Shown here: piece after piece, positions 45,254-55,550 of the stretch | How the letters are laid out: every line of letters starts with the position of its first letter | Position numbering within the stretch: position 1 is the first letter of the stretch | Assembly: GCF_014698835.1 (NCBI RefSeq) | Contig: NZ_JACJTU010000010.1 | Coordinates: 62,001 to 126,000, forward strand | Source: Nostoc paludosum FACHB-159 | GTDB lineage: Bacteria; Cyanobacteriota; Cyanobacteriia; Cyanobacteriales; Nostocaceae | Direction of reading: 5' to 3' | DNA length: 64,000 nucleotides | Made by a program: the position numbers and the translations under genes | Notes under the pieces: generated by a model | What the model was told of the DNA's origin: nothing | The model's database searches: none | Seen by the model: only the letters and a program-made list of their open reading frames with translations

Positions 45254-46354
45254 CTACTGGAGTAACTTTTGTACCCACTCTAATTGACTAGTTAATTGGG
45301 TAGTTTCTTTCACTATCAGAAAAATCCCTAGTCCTAAGAGTAACACCAAACCTGTTTGCATTACACCTTCTTGAATCCGAGCAGGTACAGGTCTACCGCG
45401 CAGACCTTCAATAAGCAGAAAAGCAAGTTGTCCGCCATCCAAAGCTGGTAAAGGCAAAATGTTAATAATCGCCAAATTAATGCTAATAATTGCCGCGAAA
45501 GATAACAAATTTGTGCTATTGTCAGCAGCCAATTGTGCGCCTATTTTGACAATTTTAACTGGGCCAGAAACTTGTCCTACGGTTTGTTGAAAATTGGTAA
45601 TCAACTGACCAAAACCGCTGAGTGTTCCCACAAATAATTGTTGAAACCTGTTAGCGGCAATGCCGAAAATTTCAAAAGGACTATTAGGACGGCGATAAAC
45701 TGCCGTAGCATTTGAACTAAGTGCCACACCAACTACACCTTTGCCATCAGCTCCCAGTTTTGGTGTTAATTTTAGGGATTGTTGTTGATTTTCACGCTGT
45801 ATTTTTAGTTCGATTTGCTGATTAGGATGAGTTTGAATTTCTTTTGTCAGCAAAGTGGTTGATTTATCAGAAGCAGGAAGTTCCTGACCGTTAACAGCCA
45901 GAATAATATCTCCTTCCCTAATTCCTGCTTGGTAGGCAATGGATTCTTCATTAACAGGTTGTACAATGACACCAGGTTGATAGTTTAATTTCTCAGGAAT
46001 ACCCACAATACCCAATTGCAGAGCAAGTACTAAATAGGCAAATATTAAATTTGCTATCACTCCGGCACTGATGACGATCGCCCGGTCTAAAATTGGACGA
46101 TTACGCAGCAGATTTGGGTCATTGGGTGGAACATCGCTATCTGGGTCATCATCCGGGAAGCCCACAAAGCCGCCCAAGGGAAAAGCGCGGACAGCATATT
46201 CAGTTTGCGATCCTTGATACTTAAAAAGAACTGGGCCAAAACCCAAAGAAAAACGGTTAACGAGAATGCCTTGAGAACGTGCTGCAACAAAATGTCCCAA
46301 CTCGTGTACCAAGATCAGAACAGCCAAGACTGCGATCGCTGCTAAAACTGACAT
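45254..46354 (-). CDS. rseP: Site-2 protease RseP-type (intramembrane metalloprotease)
   Basis: 366 residues. The zinc motif HELGH is in LVHELGHFVAARSQGI (about 14-29) on the first helix, a PDZ domain spans about 130-210 (GIREGDIILAVNGQELP), and the second metal motif LPLPALDGGQLAF (about 300-312) is in a later membrane helix. Site-2 proteases cut anti-sigma factors and signal-type membrane proteins. Substrate not evident. ATG at 46354. Confidence 0.95.
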   Translation of the reverse strand: MSVLAAIAVLAVLILVHELGHFVAARSQGILVNRFSLGFGPVLFKYQGSQTEYAVRAFPLGGFVGFPDDDPDSDVPPNDPNLLRNRPILDRAIVISAGVIANLIFAYLVLALQLGIVGIPEKLNYQPGVIVQPVNEESIAYQAGIREGDIILAVNGQELPASDKSTTLLTKEIQTHPNQQIELKIQRENQQQSLKLTPKLGADGKGVVGVALSSNATAVYRRPNSPFEIFGIAANRFQQLFVGTLSGFGQLITNFQQTVGQVSGPVKIVKIGAQLAADNSTNLLSFAAIISINLAIINILPLPALDGGQLAFLLIEGLRGRPVPARIQEGVMQTGLVLLLGLGIFLIVKETTQLTSQLEWVQKLLQ

Positions 46355-46468
46355 AAAGCAAATTAGTGAAGATATTAAGCTATTGTTATCTCCATTCTAA
46401 TTGGGCATTGGGCATAGGGCATGGAGCGTGGGGCATGAGAAGAGGACAAAGGGACAAGTATCATTAGA

Positions 46469-46542
46469 TGTAGGTTGGGTTGAGGAACGAAACCCAACAC
46501 GAATATCTATGTTGGGTTTCACTTCGTTCAACCCAACCTACA
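46469..46542. repeat. GTAGGTTGGGTT nested-hairpin repeat
   Basis: Arms TGTAGGTTGGGTTGA (46469-46483) and TCAACCCAACCTACA (46528-46542) enclose a second hairpin (GAAACCCAAC/GTTGGGTTTC). This nested palindrome is a well-known interspersed repeat of cyanobacterial spacers. It lies between serS and rseP. Confidence 0.9.
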
Positions 46543-46596
46543 ATTTTTTTGCAACTTAGCACTCCCAATGCCCAATGCCCCATGCCCCATGCCCAA

Positions 46597-47877
46597 TTAC
46601 AAAACTTCACGCCCCAAGTATGGTTGCAGCGCTTCTGGTATCTTCACTGTTCCGTCGGGTTGTTGATAATTCTCCAAAATTGCTGCCATCGTTCGTCCCA
46701 CTGCCAGACCTGAACCGTTGAGAGTATGCACAAACTGGGTGCCTTTCTTCCCCGCCTCTTTGAAACGAATATCAGCCCGTCGCGCCTGAAAGTCTACAGT
46801 ATTAGAGCAGCTGGAAATTTCACGGTATTTGCCAGAAGAAGGCAACCAAACCTCTAAATCGTATGTTTTTGCAGAAGCAAATCCCAAATCCCCACTACTG
46901 AGATTCATCACTCGATAAGGCAACTGCAAAGCCTGTAAAATTGATTCTGCACTCCCCACCAATTTTTCTAGTTCATCAAAAGAACTGCTGGGTTCGACAA
47001 ATTTCACCAATTCGACTTTGTTGAATTGATGCAGGCGAATTAAACCCCGCATATCGCGCCCATAACTACCAGCTTCCCGACGAAAACAAGGGGTATAAGC
47101 ACAGTGGTAGAGAGGCAAATCTTCAGCAGTGAGAATTTCCCCCCGATAAAGATTAGTAACTGGAACTTCGGCTGTAGGAATTAGCCACAAGTCGTCATCA
47201 GCGCATTTGAAGCTTTCTTCAGCAAACTTAGGTAACTGGCCAGTCGCCGTCAAGGAGTCGGTATTCACCAACAGCGGTGGACTAATTTCCACATAACCAG
47301 CTTGGGTATGGACACTCAGCATCAATTGAATTAATGCTCTCTCCAGTGCTGCACCAGCGCCTATCAATGTCACAAAGCGACTTTGGGCAACTTTCACAGC
47401 CCGCTCAACGTTGAGAATACCTAGCTTTTCAGCTATTTCCCAATGAGGGAGAATATTCGGGTTTTGGGGAATATACTCATCACCCCAACGCCGCACTTCT
47501 ACGTTATCTTCTTCACTCTTGCCAATTGGTGTAGAGTCGCTTGGTAAGTTGGGAAGTGCCAAAATAAGCTGGGTAATTTCAGCTTTGAGATCTTTTTCTT
47601 GGGGTTCTAGTTCGCTCAATTTAGCTTTGACAGAGTTACCTTCATCCCGCAAAGCTTGGATTTCTGGGTCTTGAGCATTGATACCAGACTTGAGCTTTTG
47701 CCCGACAATTTTCCCAATTTCGTTGCTACGGGCTTGGAGTTGACTACGCGTCCCCTCTAATTCCCGTTGTTGCCGGTCTAACTGTAATATCGGTTCAATG
47801 TCGTATTTACCACTACGACTGTTCAATCGTTCTTGAACTAATTGCGGATTTTCCCGTATTTGCTTGATATCCAGCAC
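46597..47877 (-). CDS. serS: Serine-tRNA ligase
   Basis: 426-residue class II aminoacyl-tRNA synthetase. The N-terminal antiparallel coiled coil (about 27-100) binds the tRNA long arm. Motif 2 is [23 protein letters not shown] (about 258-280) and motif 3 is near the C-terminus in [19 protein letters not shown] start at 47877 (LDIKQIREN). Full length. Confidence 0.97.
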   Translation of the reverse strand: MLDIKQIRENPQLVQERLNSRSGKYDIEPILQLDRQQRELEGTRSQLQARSNEIGKIVGQKLKSGINAQDPEIQALRDEGNSVKAKLSELEPQEKDLKAEITQLILALPNLPSDSTPIGKSEEDNVEVRRWGDEYIPQNPNILPHWEIAEKLGILNVERAVKVAQSRFVTLIGAGAALERALIQLMLSVHTQAGYVEISPPLLVNTDSLTATGQLPKFAEESFKCADDDLWLIPTAEVPVTNLYRGEILTAEDLPLYHCAYTPCFRREAGSYGRDMRGLIRLHQFNKVELVKFVEPSSSFDELEKLVGSAESILQALQLPYRVMNLSSGDLGFASAKTYDLEVWLPSSGKYREISSCSNTVDFQARRADIRFKEAGKKGTQFVHTLNGSGLAVGRTMAAILENYQQPDGTVKIPEALQPYLGREVL

Positions 47878-48024
47878 AGATTTTTCTCAGTTTTTAGCCT
47901 ATTATCTTCCTGCCAACACCCCAGCATATACTGATTTTGCCTTGCCATGAGCAGAAAAGCAAACATAAAAATTTAGCTCTGCCAATCTTGCCAGGGCAAT
48001 AAAAATTTAAATCCAAAATTAGTG

Positions 48025-48225
48025 TTAATCCTCTGATTTTCTAGACTCCCCAGCACTGGCAGGTGAAGGTAGCCAGTAGGCAAGTACACCGGATAAACCA
48101 CTCCAGTACACTGCCTGGTTTTGGCTATTCTGGCGCTCCATAAATATTAGGGAACTACACAATCCAATCATTAAGGTACTAAAAAACACTTGTATACCAA
48201 ATTTCCAAATTTCTAATTTTTTCAT
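48025..48225 (-). CDS. Small membrane protein, unknown
   Basis: 66 residues from ATG 48225. One helix is clear (about 10-27, VFFSTLMIGLCSSLIF), followed by a second hydrophobic region (AVYWSGLSGVLAYWLPSP) and a charged tail. I prefer this start over the upstream frame opening (48306). No family recognised. Confidence 0.5.
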   Translation of the reverse strand: MKKLEIWKFGIQVFFSTLMIGLCSSLIFMERQNSQNQAVYWSGLSGVLAYWLPSPASAGESRKSED

Positions 48226-48469
48226 AGTGCAAGACCTCAAATCCAAATTAATTTCATCTGATAACAGTTCAGATATCACCTTGTAGGTGGATGTTAATAG
48301 AAGCAACTGGTGTTAGTCTTCACGTTGTATTTTGAAAATTTCGGAAAAGCACTACGAATACATTTGAATTATTCGCTATATAGCCTTCCAAAACGACGGA
48401 AGGTTACACAAAAAATAATTCAAGAGAAGTATAGATTTTTAGGTAAATTTTTGATAATGACTCGTTTTT

Positions 48470-49048
48470 CTAGGGTTTATTGATGCGATTAAGTAGCCAA
48501 AGGGACGCTACAAGCCCTGCAAAGTGAGCTGAGACAGTGTTAGTGTTTGCCTGTACAACAAGCATATCTAGACCGCTAATAATTCGAGTGGGGTCAAAAA
48601 ATTGGGTAGTTATCGCTTGGGGAGATATAGATCTTGCTACCAGCGTACCAACGATCGCCTGCGCCCCCAAAAGAGTCACCAGTGTTCCGCCTAAATTCAC
48701 CCACAGTCCTAAGCGTAATATTTGCACAGTCTCGCTTTTGCGAGGGCGGTTGCTGGGATTGGAGGATTCCAGTTGCCTACCGATTCTGGTGTAACGGTAA
48801 GCTAAGTAAATCCCCACACCTAAAATCACCAATCCACAAACTGCTAAAAATACACCAAAGCCAGTCCCAGGATTGTTACTAGGGCTGCCAGTCCTTTGAC
48901 TAAAGATGCCGAACAGCAGCACAATTATGCCAGAAACAACACCTAGTACTAACTGAATCCAAAAGCTAATCCAACCTGCAAGGCGAAAGGTTTGGGCAAT
49001 TGCCCGGAGATTAGAAGAAGACGATGGGGCATCGGGAGTTTGTGACAT
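48470..49048 (-). CDS. DUF3611 family membrane protein
   Basis: 192 residues with four predicted transmembrane helices, beginning at WISFWIQLVLGVVSGIIVLLFG and ending with FAGLVASLWLLNRI. The N-terminal FRLAGWISFWIQL is characteristic of DUF3611, a family shared by cyanobacteria and plastids, of unknown function. ATG at 49048. Confidence 0.85.
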   Translation of the reverse strand: MSQTPDAPSSSSNLRAIAQTFRLAGWISFWIQLVLGVVSGIIVLLFGIFSQRTGSPSNNPGTGFGVFLAVCGLVILGVGIYLAYRYTRIGRQLESSNPSNRPRKSETVQILRLGLWVNLGGTLVTLLGAQAIVGTLVARSISPQAITTQFFDPTRIISGLDMLVVQANTNTVSAHFAGLVASLWLLNRINKP

Positions 49049-49710
49049 ACTAAATCATAAGGGAGATTGGGAGATGGGGAGACTTGTACTGAGCGGAGCC
49101 GAAGTATGGGGAAGATGAGGGAGATGAGGGAGCCAGAGAGATAACTAATGACCAATGCCCCATGCCCCATGCCCTATTTTTTTGATAAATTTACTATCAC
49201 ATTTACCAGATAGCACAAGAGGATCTCAAGACTACAAAATTATTAATACTTGCTACCCAGGTGTGTTTACAAGCGTAGCAGTTTGAACTTAAACATATCC
49301 TTTAGCTTAAATTTTTAAAATTTGCATTGGGAAAATCACTGTAAAAAAAAGTGTTTATTAAGTTCTACAGACAAAATAGCATTTTACCTGTAAAATTTCT
49401 TCGATGGCATCTTATTGCTTAAGCAGTTCTAATAAACTCGGCATCGCTTAACACCAAAACAGTGACTTTGCCACTGTCTGTTCCCTCCTCACCATACCTG
49501 ATTTAGCTTGGGTAGGAGCATACTATCTTGTACCCTGAAACTCACGAACTATTCCCACAACTTCAAAGGCGTGGGTAATCATTTGGTGTTTTCGCTTTGG
49601 AAATCTAGCTTAAGTAGCTTTATATATTACTCATTTTAGAGTAGCAGTATATACTGACTACGAGGATTGTAGACCTTACCCTAAGGCATTTTTTTAGCCA
49701 TTCCCTAACC
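49049..49710. other. Intergenic region (662 bases)
   Basis: No gene supported. A CCCCATGCCCCATGCCC repeat fragment is near 49155-49172. The rest is AT-rich spacer between divergent genes and holds the promoters of DUF3611 and PadR genes; no operator was recognised. Confidence 0.55.
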
Positions 49711-50058
49711 ATGAAACTTGAGGATATATATCAATTCTTTGAAAATCCTCCGCCAACTTACCTTTGTCAGGAATTAGCAGTTTGTTACATACTGTCTATT
49801 TTGTTAGAAGGTGAATCCTACGGCACCGAGTTAATCCAACGATTAGAAACTGAATATCCCACCTATAGGCTTTCGGATACTGTACTTTACAGTGCAATCA
49901 AGTTTCTGGAAGACGAAAGGGCAATTAATGGATATTGGAAAAAACTCGAAGGACGGGGACGGCCCAGGCGGATGTACCAAGTTTCTCCAGAATGGCAAGT
50001 TCCAGCGCAGAATTTAGCTTTTCTTTGGCAAGACTACATCAACGGGCGAACAAAGTAA
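49711..50058 (+). CDS. PadR-family transcriptional regulator
   Basis: 115-residue winged-helix protein of the PadR type: LAVCYILSILLEGESYGTELIQRLE (helices 1-2), YRLSDTVLYSAIKFLEDERAINGYW (recognition helix and wing) and GRGRPRRMYQVSP. Only a short C-terminal helix follows, so it is a minimal PadR. In cyanobacteria, related proteins include the clock factor Pex; that relation is not verified. The next gene follows after 52 bases and may be co-transcribed. Confidence 0.82.
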   Translation: MKLEDIYQFFENPPPTYLCQELAVCYILSILLEGESYGTELIQRLETEYPTYRLSDTVLYSAIKFLEDERAINGYWKKLEGRGRPRRMYQVSPEWQVPAQNLAFLWQDYINGRTK

Positions 50059-50110
50059 CGAATAATTGATAATGAATAAGTCTCCTCCAGTCAAACAATA
50101 ACAATTAGTT

Positions 50111-50641
50111 ATGGATACTCCTATTCTGCCATCTACCTTGCTGCTAACTTTGTTGTTATCGGTTGGGCTGTTTTTCTTTATTCGTGCTTCTACTAAAGAC
50201 CGTACAGAAACAGCGCACTTAGTATCCGAACAAGACGAAGCCGCTTTTATGTCTCAATTAAGAGAGTATTTTCGATCGCGGTCTTACCGAGTGGCAGCGG
50301 TAGACCGAGAACAAAACCAAGTGACTTTTGAAGGTAATGTTCGCCCTAGCTGGTTCTTAGCTATATTCCTCACCCTACTGGCAGCTACTGGGATTGTTTG
50401 CCTGTCACTGGTGGTATACCTACTTTTTCCTAACCTGAGTAGGTTTATTCTAGCTCTGGTACTACTGTCACCTTTGAGTGGTGTTTTTTATTGGAAAAAA
50501 TCTGGAAGACTTGAGAAGGTTTTGCTCAAAGTAGAAACAACTCAGAGCCAACAAACCCCCTCAAGTAAGGTTACTGTAGTTGCCCATCGAGATGAACTCA
50601 CCCAGTTACGGAAGACTCTACAGTTAAAGGCTGGGGAATAA
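50111..50641 (+). CDS. Complex C cofactor assembly subunit B-like protein (CCB2/CCB4 type)
   Basis: 176 residues. One N-terminal helix (about 7-25, STLLLTLLLSVGLFFFIRA), a domain with FMSQLREYFRSRSYRVAAVDREQNQVTFEGNVRPSWFLAIFLTLL..., and two further helices (about 85-135). This organisation matches the cofactor-assembly-of-complex-C subunit B family, needed for attaching haem c(i) to cytochrome b6. That would serve the same b6f complex encoded in part by petCA here. Assignment recalled from family pattern. Confidence 0.75.
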   Translation: MDTPILPSTLLLTLLLSVGLFFFIRASTKDRTETAHLVSEQDEAAFMSQLREYFRSRSYRVAAVDREQNQVTFEGNVRPSWFLAIFLTLLAATGIVCLSLVVYLLFPNLSRFILALVLLSPLSGVFYWKKSGRLEKVLLKVETTQSQQTPSSKVTVVAHRDELTQLRKTLQLKAGE

Positions 50642-51088
50642 TTGTTGGTTTTTATGACCATCTCTTAACTTATGAGGTGTTCCCTTTCTGACCTGACCTA
50701 CTCTTGAAGCAATGAAAAGTATAAGGAGGAAATCAAGACTGCTGCTTTGCCAATTTTATCCGTAACTTAAGTTATAGGTAAAATTTTGAATTGATTTCAA
50801 TTCTTTGACAAAGCTTGTCTTCCAATCTATTTGGATAAGAACGCAACTTCACTAGCGCTTTTGGATGCGCTTGGCTCTATATCCACTCCTTTATGCATGT
50901 TAAGAGACAAGTACCAAACCATGCAAACTAGCGTGGTTTGACACATATTTGCTTTTCAAGTGCCCAGAATAGGTTGACTGGCAAATCACCTACAAACTAA
51001 AAAAAAATTAAATTTTGCATAAACTTAGCAATTTTGCCAGTTAATTAATAGTCAGGGGCCACATTCAATGCCTGAGATGACCAATTTG
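50642..51088. other. Intergenic region (447 bases)
   Basis: No gene, RNA or clear repeat recognised. AT-rich spacer between convergent genes. An AGGAGGAAATC stretch near 50725 is not followed by a usable frame. Confidence 0.5.
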
Positions 51089-51406
51089 TTATCGAGCAGT
51101 TAAAGCAAGGGTTTCTTGACCTGTAGGAGCCTCTAAAGTCCTCAGGCTAGGAAACAAGAAATGGTTTTCCTCTACGTATTGGGCACCAAACAGTCCCTTT
51201 TCTGCCCAGAAATAGCGGTCTGTGGTGTGTTCGTTTCGCTTTACGAGTAGAAGTGCCGGTGGCAAAATACCTTCAGCTTGAATGAACCTTCTCGCTGCTG
51301 TCACAGGTTTTTCTTCACCACTCTCGATGCTATATTGAGGCACATGTTCCAGAATACGCCGTCCTTCCTGACGACGACGACTTTTTCTTTTGCGTCTCCT
51401 TGCCAA
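51089..51406 (-). CDS. DUF3155 family protein
   Basis: 105-residue basic protein. The start is set at TTG 51406 because a GAGGAGG ribosome site lies about nine bases upstream and the product then begins (M)ARRRKRKSRRRQEG, as in the family. The nominal frame start (51427) is also a TTG but lacks such a site. Core: ILEHVPQYSIESGEEKPVTAARRFI and TDRYFWAEKGLFGAQY. Cyanobacteria-specific, function unknown; the Arg/Lys-rich start suggests nucleic acid binding. Confidence 0.85.
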   Translation of the reverse strand: MARRRKRKSRRRQEGRRILEHVPQYSIESGEEKPVTAARRFIQAEGILPPALLLVKRNEHTTDRYFWAEKGLFGAQYVEENHFLFPSLRTLEAPTGQETLALTAR

Positions 51407-51693
51407 CCTATTGTCCTCCTCTTTCAAGCTATAGATTGTAGTGATAGCTACAAAATCCGTCGTAATTATAGAAGTTCTAGTTCAAAAAATCAATAGTTTT
51501 TTAACTTTTGATCCAATAAAATTAATATCTTTAGAGGTATAGATCAAACAAAATTTTCTAAGCATAATAATCCGCTGGTACAAAACATCACTCAGAAGAT
51601 TTCAGTTAAGCTGTATTAAAACAATGAGGTAAAAACTAGCTATCCTCTCTTAATCATGCCTCATAATCTGTAATCTTGAGCAAGAGCTAAAAA

Positions 51694-53043
51694 ATGTTAA
51701 TGTCTGCCAGTTCTGATTTTCTTGCTCTGTGCCGAGAGCAAATAGCACTGCTGGCCCAAGGGCTGGGAGCAACTTTAAGTATTGTGTACCTAACACAAGA
51801 ATTGGTAGAGACTCCCTCTGGTGAAGCAAAACTGATTCCTGTAATGATTTATCCGGAAACAGCATTATTACCGCAAGCAGAGGAAAGTGCCACCACATTA
51901 CCTAAGCAGCTTCGAGTTGGTAATGCATTGGTACTACCCAATCATCACCAAAGGTTATTAACACCAGGATTGGAATCTTCAACTTCGTCGCCGGAATCTC
52001 AGATACCGGATGCATCTGGGCCTCATTTACAAGAGGAATATCTACTGAGTGGTAACCAAATTGTTTTACCTTTGGTCTATGAAGGTGTGATGATGGGGTT
52101 GCTAGTAACTGGTAGAAAAGACCGAGAATGGAATGAACACGAGCAAAGTCAGATTCAACACATAGCCCAAACACTAGCGATCGCTTGCATTTTAGATCAG
52201 CGACGAGCATGGTTACAACACCAACTGCACGAACAACAAATTCTTCAAGAAAAACAGCAGGATTTGTTAGATAACCTATTGCATCAGTTTCGTAACCCAT
52301 TAACAGCATTACGGACTTTTGGTAAACTTTTATTAAAGCGACTGCGACCAGCAGATCCTAATCGGGATGTAGCAAATAGCATAGTGCGAGAAAGCGATCG
52401 CCTACAAGAATTACTCCAACAATTTGAGCAAGTAATTGACTTGGCAGACACAGATTTAGCACCACTACATCTGCCAAATGAAGTATTTGTAGAAGCATCT
52501 GTGCAAAAAGATGCTAAGCCGCCCCTGTTATTGCCGGGAACCGGAGATCAAGCAGTTGATTGCTCGGTAGCAGATATATTAGAACCATTATTAATATCAG
52601 CTAAAGCAATAGCACAAGAGCGCAAATTAAAGCTAATAACCGAATTTAAGCACAATTTACCTTTAGTACGTGCCAACATCAAAGCATTACGAGAAGTCTT
52701 AAATAACATCATCGATAATGCATTGAAATACACTCCTAGTGGTGGTAAAATTGTGATTCAAGCTGGGCAACAAAAAGGTAATCTTCAAGGAATTGTTATC
52801 AGTGACAACGGGCCTGGCATTCCACCTGAAGATTTAGAGCATCTTGGAGAACGACATTACCGGGGCGTACAAGCGCAAACAGAAATTCCCGGTACAGGTC
52901 TAGGGTTAGCGATCGCTAAACAGTTAATCGAACAAATGCAGGGCGAAATCGAGGTTTTCAGCCCTGCAATCAACTCTAAATTAACTTCACCTAGTAGACC
53001 AGGAACTACATTTATTATTTGGTTACCTCAAGTTGAGAGTTAG
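51694..53043 (+). CDS. Sensor histidine kinase with GAF-type domain
   Basis: 449 residues, cytoplasmic. A GAF-like sensing domain occupies about 1-165 (with LPLVYEGVMMGLLVTGRKDREW). The HisKA phosphoacceptor His is in LHQFRNPLTALRTFGKLLLKRL (about 195-216). HATPase boxes follow: NNIIDNALKYTPSGG (about 334-348), ISDNGPGIPP (about 368-377) and GTGLGLAIAKQLIEQMQG. No transmembrane helix and no adjacent response regulator, so it is an orphan kinase. ATG at 51694. Confidence 0.93.
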   Translation: MLMSASSDFLALCREQIALLAQGLGATLSIVYLTQELVETPSGEAKLIPVMIYPETALLPQAEESATTLPKQLRVGNALVLPNHHQRLLTPGLESSTSSPESQIPDASGPHLQEEYLLSGNQIVLPLVYEGVMMGLLVTGRKDREWNEHEQSQIQHIAQTLAIACILDQRRAWLQHQLHEQQILQEKQQDLLDNLLHQFRNPLTALRTFGKLLLKRLRPADPNRDVANSIVRESDRLQELLQQFEQVIDLADTDLAPLHLPNEVFVEASVQKDAKPPLLLPGTGDQAVDCSVADILEPLLISAKAIAQERKLKLITEFKHNLPLVRANIKALREVLNNIIDNALKYTPSGGKIVIQAGQQKGNLQGIVISDNGPGIPPEDLEHLGERHYRGVQAQTEIPGTGLGLAIAKQLIEQMQGEIEVFSPAINSKLTSPSRPGTTFIIWLPQVES

Positions 53044-53164
53044 GAGTTAGGAATTAGGAGTTAGGAGTTGAGAATTAAACCTTTGCTTTAATTGGTTCGT
53101 CAAAACTTTTAATTCCTAACTTTTTACTATCTTCAACTCATAACTCATAACTCTTCACTCCTAA

Positions 53165-54406
53165 CTACCTTAGTGAAACCAACAAATTTTGATTGATTGT
53201 CATTTGTAAATCGGTATTTGGGTCAATTGCGATTAAGTCAACACTATTTCTACCGAAGAATAGACCAATCAACGCACCGATACCTGCACCACCTAAGACT
53301 TCTTCTGTGGCGATGGCGCGATCGCCTGTGACGGCAGATACCGCAGCGGCGGCTCCTGCGCCCAACACGGTGTTCTGAATAATCGATCCGGCGCTAGTAC
53401 CCTTTTTAACGGTTTGAGTCTTGGTAATCACTTCAGAACTAGCGTTAAGTTGATATTCTTGACCTGTGGTCAAAACTAGTTTTTCAGCAACGAATTGAGA
53501 ACCGCCTGTAGCAGGTTTGAGTTGACCAATTACTTGGCTACCAGCAGGAATCACCACAGATCCTTCTTGGGTAACTACACTTTGGGATACAGTCAGCGTC
53601 AAAGGTGCTGTTTCGTCCTTGGTGACCAGAATTTTTTCTGCCTTGTCATACTTGACAGGGATAGCAGTTCCTTGAGGAATTGTCACAGATACAGGTGTTG
53701 GGGTAGTATTCCCAAGAGCTACGATGTAGGGCGAGTTAATCGCTGAGGCTTGATTAGAACTAACCAATGCTTGGTAAATAAAAGCTGCTACTTGGGCGCG
53801 AGTGGCGGTTGCAGTTGGATTGAGGAACTTCACATTGGGATAGTTCACCACGATTTGCTTCTCAGTTGCCGCAGCGATGGGGCTACGGGCGTAACTAGCA
53901 ATGTTAGAAGCATCGTTGAAGTATTGCAGAGTGCTTTCGGTATTACCGCTGGCACTATATTCCAAACCGTTAGCTAGGGAAACTAAAACCTGTTGGCGGG
54001 GAATAGCTTGGTTAGGCTCAAAGCGATTGCCGGGATATCCTGATAAGAAACCAATGGTATAAGCTTGCTCAATGGCGCCGGCTGCCCAATAGTTGCTAGG
54101 CACATCAGTAAAATTGATTGGCGATCGCTGTTGTGCTTTTTGGAAGGCTTTATTCACCATAGCGGCAAATTGAGCGCGTGTTACTGCTTCTTCAGGGCGG
54201 AAACTACCATCAGGGAATCCGGCAATTACACCTCGTTGTGATAATTGTTGAATAAATGGTGCTGCCCAATAATTAGATGAAACATCAGAAAAAGTAGTTT
54301 GAGCAAAAGAAGGTGCAGCTGTCATGAACGGTGCTACAGTTGCAACTGTGACGCTTAAAGCCATGAGTGCAGCTGTTCCAGATTGCAAACGATTTAAAGT
54401 AAACAT
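53165..54406 (-). CDS. S-layer homology (SLH) domain exported protein
   Basis: 413 residues. Signal peptide (about 1-35, ends AAPSFAQT). Three SLH repeats (about 38-215: FSDVSSNYWAAPFIQQLSQRG; FTDVPSNYWAAGAIEQAY; a degenerate third), which attach proteins to peptidoglycan-linked polymers. The C-terminal half (about 240-413) carries a small-residue-rich, Gly-zipper-like segment (VLGAGAAAAVSAVTGDRAI... LGGAGIGALIGLFFGR). The same C-terminal half occurs alone in the 54867 gene. Heptamer repeats follow the stop. Confidence 0.9.
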   Translation of the reverse strand: MFTLNRLQSGTAALMALSVTVATVAPFMTAAPSFAQTTFSDVSSNYWAAPFIQQLSQRGVIAGFPDGSFRPEEAVTRAQFAAMVNKAFQKAQQRSPINFTDVPSNYWAAGAIEQAYTIGFLSGYPGNRFEPNQAIPRQQVLVSLANGLEYSASGNTESTLQYFNDASNIASYARSPIAAATEKQIVVNYPNVKFLNPTATATRAQVAAFIYQALVSSNQASAINSPYIVALGNTTPTPVSVTIPQGTAIPVKYDKAEKILVTKDETAPLTLTVSQSVVTQEGSVVIPAGSQVIGQLKPATGGSQFVAEKLVLTTGQEYQLNASSEVITKTQTVKKGTSAGSIIQNTVLGAGAAAAVSAVTGDRAIATEEVLGGAGIGALIGLFFGRNSVDLIAIDPNTDLQMTINQNLLVSLR

Positions 54407-54866
54407 TGTTTTTTTACTCCATTAAATTTATGTTTTCTACTGTTAATTAATTAGACAATTGCTAAAAATTTATGTTCCCATTAATTGAATTTTTTCTAAA
54501 GAGTATTTATTTGAAAAATACAATTAAAATTAAACAATCCCTAATCCAATTTCTCAGCAATAAATAATAGGGTAATTAGCCTTTTGCTGATTAGCTCTAC
54601 TCAGTAAACCAGATTTCAACGAAGGTGAACTACACAACGATGCGTCTGATAGATAGGGATAAAGCTGGTTTTACTTCTAGAGGCTGAATTATGCTGTAAT
54701 CATTACCAAAACTCTAGATATCTCTTAAGACGATGCAGAGATAGAATAGTTGCACAGAAATAGATTTTTTGAGGTTAAAAATGAAGGCGATCGCACACTA
54801 TAAGTTAAAGTGGCGATCGCCTATTCATTGATGATTAAATTCACAACTTAAATCAAGTTAAACCTA
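54407..54866. other. Intergenic region between two related exported-protein genes
   Basis: 460 AT-rich bases with no gene. Two HIP1-containing stretches near 54787-54822 (GGCGATCGC). It should contain the promoter of the SLH gene. Confidence 0.5.
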
Positions 54867-55550
54867 TTAGCGGTATAAGGTTAAGTTAGAATTCAGCGTC
54901 AGCCTCAAATCTTGTGCAGGTCTGATAACAAACGCATTGGTTTCTTTTTTCCGCAACAGGACGCTTGCTCCTGCACCCGCAGCCGCACCAATCACGGGTT
55001 TTAAATCATCAACTCTGTTATTACCAGTAATTAGTGAACCCAAAAGACCAGCACCTGCACCAATACCTGCATCAGTTAACACTTGACCTGTGCTAGGCCC
55101 TTGTTTTACTCTTTGAGTTGTGGTGTATGTCCGAGAAGTTGCATTAATTGACTGACGGCGACCATTGGAAAATTCTAATTCTTGGGCTACAAAGCGCACG
55201 CCTTTTCCTTTGTTATCATCATCTTGTGAATAACCATCTAAATCAACGGGTTCTAAGCGTCCTATTACTTTAGTACCAGCAGGAATTAAGACGTTTCTAT
55301 TCCTGTCAGTAATGTTATTCGCGATTTTCAAGGTTATGGATTTACTTTCCCCAGGAGCAATAGTAATTGTTTCTTTTTCGTAGTTAACAGGAAGATTCAC
55401 TCCAGAAGGAATTGTCACGTTTCCATATTGCCCAACATTGTATTGTGCATTAGCAGGAGCAAAGGGAATCATGGGAGCAATGACGGTGGTGGTAACAGCC
55501 ATTGCCATGAGTGCAGCAGTTCCGGATTTCCATCGAAGTAGAGGAGTCAT
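54867..55550 (-). CDS. Exported protein related to the C-terminal half of the SLH protein
   Basis: 227 residues with a signal peptide (about 1-35, ends APANAQY). The mature part parallels residues about 235-413 of the SLH neighbour: VTIPSGVNLPVNYEKETITIAPGE against VTIPQGTAIPVKYDKAEKILVTKDE, the RVKQGPSTGQVLTDAGIGAGAGLLGSLITG zipper-like segment, and AFVIRPAQDLRLTLNSNLTLYR against LIAIDPNTDLQMTINQNLLVSL. The SLH repeats are absent. Probable duplication and domain loss, or gain; role in the cell envelope inferred from export only. Confidence 0.85.
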   Translation of the reverse strand: MTPLLRWKSGTAALMAMAVTTTVIAPMIPFAPANAQYNVGQYGNVTIPSGVNLPVNYEKETITIAPGESKSITLKIANNITDRNRNVLIPAGTKVIGRLEPVDLDGYSQDDDNKGKGVRFVAQELEFSNGRRQSINATSRTYTTTQRVKQGPSTGQVLTDAGIGAGAGLLGSLITGNNRVDDLKPVIGAAAGAGASVLLRKKETNAFVIRPAQDLRLTLNSNLTLYR

